Virus record (IMG/VR): IMGVR_UViG_3300046462_000732
Span: 1 to 31,072 of that record
Reading direction: 5' to 3' (one strand)
Source: a virus
DNA length: 31,072 bases
In this document: piece after piece, positions 28,860-31,072 of the stretch
How the letters are laid out: each line of letters starts with the position of its first letter
Position numbering within the stretch: the stretch's first letter is position 1
The notes under the pieces: generated by a model
The model's database searches: none
What the model was told of the DNA's origin: nothing
The model's input: the letters and a program-made list of their open reading frames with translations, nothing else
Program-made: the position numbers and the translations under genes

Positions 28860-29591
28860 ATGCGAACTATCTGCGGGGCCCCCGGGATCGAGCACCTAAC
28901 GCCGGACGAACTACGGGGGTTCTGCGGGACCGCCGACCAACTCTCGATACAGCCGGATTGGCTCGCATGCGTCGTCTCGTTCGAAACCGCCGGGACCTTC
29001 AGCCCGAGTCAGCGGAACCGGTGGGCCGTCATCGACGCGCAGAAGCGCGGCGTTCCGTATCAGGGGGCCGTCGGGCTGATCCAGTTCATGCCCTCGACCG
29101 CGAAGCTGCTCGGCACGTCCCCCTACGGGCTCGCCCAGATGACGGTCCTGGAGCAGCTCCCGTTCGTCGAGCGATACCTCGGCTCGTACCGCGGCCGGAT
29201 GGACTCGCTCGAGAACACGTACCTGGGGGTCTTCTACCCGGCCGCGATCGGACAGGAAGATTCGTGGGTCGTGGCGGCCCGCGATGGGTCGAAGCTGAAC
29301 AACCACGACACCGTTACGCCGGCGGAGCGGGATCGCTCAAAGGCCATCTACCGGCAGAACGCCGGGTTCGACTCCGGCGATACCGGGTTCGTCACCCGAG
29401 GCGACGTCTGCCGAACGATCCGAGAAGTTCAGTCGCGGGCGGCGCAGAATCCTCGCGTCGATGTTCCGGATGCGCCCGTCGACGTCAGCGCGGCCGAGGC
29501 ACAGGCACGCGGGGCAGAGGCAATCGCGGAAGCGCTTCGGGACGACCCTTCGATCCTCGACGGCGACGGGAATCCTTCGGATCCCGCATGA
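28860..29591 (+). CDS. Lytic transglycosylase-like (SLT/lysozyme fold) protein
   Basis: A 243-residue plus-strand protein. The core is WLACVVSFETAGTFSPSQRN (about 34-53), with Glu42 as candidate catalytic acid. The second signature is GAVGLIQFMPSTAKLLG (69-85), then a helix ending in PFVERYLGSY. Together these match the soluble lytic transglycosylase pattern, an enzyme that cleaves peptidoglycan glycan strands. The C-terminal 70 residues are Ala/Asp-rich and may be a linker or virion anchor. No signal peptide is visible. GGGAGG lies 9 nt before the ATG. It could be the endolysin or a virion-associated lysin; no holin is evident beside it. Its 3' end overlaps a minus-strand gene by 107 nt. Confidence 0.8.
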   Translation: MRTICGAPGIEHLTPDELRGFCGTADQLSIQPDWLACVVSFETAGTFSPSQRNRWAVIDAQKRGVPYQGAVGLIQFMPSTAKLLGTSPYGLAQMTVLEQLPFVERYLGSYRGRMDSLENTYLGVFYPAAIGQEDSWVVAARDGSKLNNHDTVTPAERDRSKAIYRQNAGFDSGDTGFVTRGDVCRTIREVQSRAAQNPRVDVPDAPVDVSAAEAQARGAEAIAEALRDDPSILDGDGNPSDPA

Positions 29592-29871
29592 GCCACCGGT
29601 AGTTGAGCGTCTGGGTCGTCTCGCGGATCGACTCGGCGGACGCTTCGCGCGCAGCCGCCCGATAGTCGGGAATGGTTTGGGTCCCCTTCAGCGGCAGAAG
29701 CTTCGCGAGAATCTTGGCCTGGACGATCAACATCATGAGGCGCTTCCGGGCCCCATACGGCATCGTGTCGGGACCGGGTTCGAGCCACGTGTTCCGGAAG
29801 GGCCCCGTGTACGTAAGGCCACAATACTCAACCTGCTTCGCGATGCGTCTCCTACGTGCTTGTCGGCTCAT
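29485..29871 (-). CDS. Basic protein, function unknown
   Basis: A 128-residue protein starting at ATG 29871, which overlaps the upstream stop by ATGA. The N-terminus is very basic (MSRQARRRRIAKQVEYCGLT). The middle is helical (ARKRLMMLIVQAKILAKLLP, then DYRAAAREASAESIRETTQT). The last 30 residues are Arg/Pro-rich and lie opposite the lysin gene, so the C-terminus may be shaped by the overlap. No family is recognised; nucleic-acid binding is possible. Confidence 0.6.
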   Translation of the reverse strand: MSRQARRRRIAKQVEYCGLTYTGPFRNTWLEPGPDTMPYGARKRLMMLIVQAKILAKLLPLKGTQTIPDYRAAAREASAESIRETTQTLNYRWLMRDPKDSRRRRGSKGRPEALPRLPLPRVPVPRPR

Positions 29872-30200
29872 CGGCGGGCCGGCAGAAGACGCTGAGGGTG
29901 GTTCGGGCATCCGTACGCTCGCCCGTTCTCGTCCGTGTGTTCGAGCCACCCGATCGAGAACGCGACCTGCCGGGATTCCTCGGCCCCGCACCAGCAGCAC
30001 CGGACGAGTTCCTTCGGCGACACGACGATCGTCTGGCGTTCCAGCGCCGGCGTTACCTTCATCTCCGTGATGTGCTCGTACCCCCCGTACACGTTGAGGC
30101 GAGCTTCCGCGTCGTCCTGCGCCTCCACGGTACAGGAAAAGGCGTGGAAGATTCCGATCGCCCCGACCCGGCGGCCGATCCCGCTGACCTCGAACGTCAT
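29868..30200 (-). CDS. Small protein with CCWC motif, function unknown
   Basis: A 110-residue protein. The first half is beta-rich (FHAFSCTVEAQDDAEARLNV, YGGYEHITEMKVTPALERQT). The second has LVRCCWCGAEESRQVAFSIG and a later YGCPNHP, giving a likely zinc knuckle. ATG 30200 overlaps the upstream stop (TGATG) and its own stop overlaps the next start (ATGA). Function unknown. Confidence 0.66.
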   Translation of the reverse strand: MTFEVSGIGRRVGAIGIFHAFSCTVEAQDDAEARLNVYGGYEHITEMKVTPALERQTIVVSPKELVRCCWCGAEESRQVAFSIGWLEHTDENGRAYGCPNHPQRLLPARR

Positions 30201-30511
30201 CAGAATGCCCTCGAGTTCGTGTGAAGGCGGCGCTGTCGCCTCCGAACCTTCCCGAGCGTTCGGTGATGAAGCGCCGCCGCGCGAGAGCTCGCCCAGCTCG
30301 GGGGAGGTGGTGGTGAAAGCAGACTCACAAACGAGATCGCGGCTCCGGCGTTATGCCAGGCGTCCCGCGGCGCAAGCGAGGGGCGCGCTGCCGTTTGGAT
30401 TCGATCTTTGATCGTCGTTCCGCACGTCGGGCACGCGAGATAAACGGCAGCGTAAAGATCTTCCGTCTTTAGAGTTCCGACGAACGCTCGGCAGCACGGG
30501 TTCTGTTCCAT
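30200..30511 (-). CDS. Small Cys-containing protein with LAPRDAWHN motif
   Basis: A 103-residue protein from ATG 30511. It has CC near the N-terminus and YLACPTCGTTIKDRIQ, which looks like half of a zinc ribbon. SLAPRDAWHNAGAAISFVSL follows, nine residues of which (LAPRDAWHN) also occur in the phosphoesterase at 22909-24423. The C-terminus is Pro then Arg-rich. It heads a three-gene operon. No family is recognised; the shared peptide may be a recombination trace or a common functional motif. Confidence 0.62.
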   Translation of the reverse strand: MEQNPCCRAFVGTLKTEDLYAAVYLACPTCGTTIKDRIQTAARPSLAPRDAWHNAGAAISFVSLLSPPPPPSWASSRAAALHHRTLGKVRRRQRRLHTNSRAF

Positions 30512-30535
30512 TGCCCCGGGATGGCGCCCCGGATG

Positions 30536-30555
30536 ACCGCGCCGCGCGGCGCGGT
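30536..30555. repeat. 20-bp palindrome, copy 5
   Basis: An identical copy of ACCGCGCCGCGCGGCGCGGT in the 57-bp gap between two divergent genes (minus start 30511, plus start 30569). The flanks TG before and GGT after also match the minus-strand reading of copies 3 and 4. Confidence 0.9.
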
Positions 30556-30568
30556 GGTAGGGTGCGGG

Positions 30569-30856
30569 ATGGGAATCGCGATCTGCCCGAAGTGCCTCGC
30601 GAGCGGCGAGGAGCACGACCCGCGGGGATACACGAAGCGCGCCTGCGGGCTCTGCGGTGGGGCTTGTCTGGTCGACCAGGAGGTCCGGCGCCGTTGGATG
30701 GTCGAAAACGGCCAAGCGCCATTCGAACTCGACGAGGAGGTGACGCGGGTCCCGTGCCCGTCCTGTAACCCATGCCGGTATTGCGAGAACGAGCGGTACG
30801 TCGACGCCGCGGAAGCGGAAGTGATCCGGGCGCTCCTGCTGGGAGCCAAGCCGTAA
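30569..30856 (+). CDS. Cys-rich zinc-binding protein
   Basis: A 95-residue protein, MGIAICPKCLASGEEHDPRG then YTKRACGLCGGACLVD, and later VPCPSCNPCRYCENERY. The spacing CPKC...CGLCGGAC...CPSCNPCRYC could hold two zinc ions. The layout resembles DnaJ-type or rubredoxin-like knuckles. ATG 30569 is preferred to an in-frame ATG at 30521 because the extension would be the palindromic repeat; if that start is used, the protein begins with TAPRGAV-containing sequence. It is followed by a second Cys gene 2 nt after its stop. Confidence 0.68.
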   Translation: MGIAICPKCLASGEEHDPRGYTKRACGLCGGACLVDQEVRRRWMVENGQAPFELDEEVTRVPCPSCNPCRYCENERYVDAAEAEVIRALLLGAKP

Positions 30857-30858
30857 CG

Positions 30859-31050
30859 ATGCTGCCGTGTGGATGCACCAGCGAAGCCCCGTGCCCGGCG
30901 GCCGCTTGGCTGTTCCGACGCCAGAAGGTTCGGGGGTACGAGCTTCATCTTCGGTATGCGGTTCAGCGCCAGGAAGCGGACCTAAAGCGAGATGAGCGCC
31001 GGCGTGCGGCCGATGCCGCCCGGCTCGCCCGAATCGTTACGCGGTTTTGA
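30859..31050 (+). CDS. Small basic protein with N-terminal Cys cluster
   Basis: A 63-residue protein from ATG 30859, 2 nt after the upstream stop. It opens MLPCGCTSEAPCPAAAWLFR, with three Cys, and continues as a charged helix (LHLRYAVQRQEADLKRDERR) to an Arg-rich end. It probably forms an operon with the preceding Cys-rich gene. Function unknown. Confidence 0.64.
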   Translation: MLPCGCTSEAPCPAAAWLFRRQKVRGYELHLRYAVQRQEADLKRDERRRAADAARLARIVTRF

Positions 31051-31072
31051 CCGACCGGGTTGCGGGGCCCGG

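Noticed and set aside
9342-30555. CRISPR-like array from the repeated palindrome
   Set aside because: Copies are kilobases apart with genes between; there is no regular spacing and no cas gene.
1-31072. tRNA or rRNA genes
   Set aside because: No cloverleaf with a T-loop GTTC(A/G)A plus acceptor stem could be made out by eye; the GTTCAA in the repeats lacks the flanking stems.

Overview
The window is part of a GC-rich double-stranded DNA phage or prophage genome with a contractile tail (myovirus-like). Nearly all genes lie on the minus strand, tightly packed with ATGA/TGATG overlaps. The virion set is recognisable from sequence: portal, MuF-type head morphogenesis protein, scaffold, HK97-fold major capsid protein, head-tail connectors and a tail sheath that runs off the left edge. 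Terminase, tape measure, baseplate hub, integrase and polymerase are absent, so this is an internal segment. The host cannot be named from the sequence. Base composition is fairly even except for the tail-spike genes at 13.6-18.6 kb, which are visibly poorer in G+C.

Layout in the direction of transcription (right to left). From 31 to 28.8 kb: two Cys-rich small genes and a lytic transglycosylase-like enzyme on the plus strand, interleaved with a three-gene minus-strand operon. From 28.8 to 25.4 kb: two short operons of small proteins, one encoding a compact sliding-clamp-like protein. Each starts at a promoter built on paired GTCTAGAC palindromes. From 25.3 to 19.5 kb: a third promoter of the same design drives a metzincin-like lipoprotein, followed by a HELGH peptidase, a calcineurin-like phosphoesterase, a ParB-like protein and several small genes. 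From 19.9 to 12.8 kb: host-interaction genes (BppU-like, fibre, lectin-like, a 1429-residue double beta-helix spike). From 12.7 to 2.1 kb: portal, MuF, decoration-like proteins, scaffold, capsid, connectors and tail completion. Below 2.04 kb: tail sheath. Rho-independent terminators follow the scaffold and capsid genes, which suggests capsid output is set separately from its neighbours.

Two unusual non-coding systems stand out. First, a perfect 20-bp palindrome (ACCGCGCCGCGCGGCGCGGT) occurs five times, mostly between genes, and two copies sit in a longer identical 30-bp block. Second, three promoters share the pattern TAGACA-16 bp-TA-rich -10, then 6-7 bp, then ATGAAG. The paired GTCTAGAC sites overlay the promoter, and the geometry predicts leaderless mRNAs under one repressor. 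A ribbon-helix-helix protein encoded nearby is a candidate regulator. Other points of interest are the two-domain clamp, the displaced third zinc ligand in the metzincin-like lipoprotein, and two adjacent small virion-region proteins that share a KSYRL tail.
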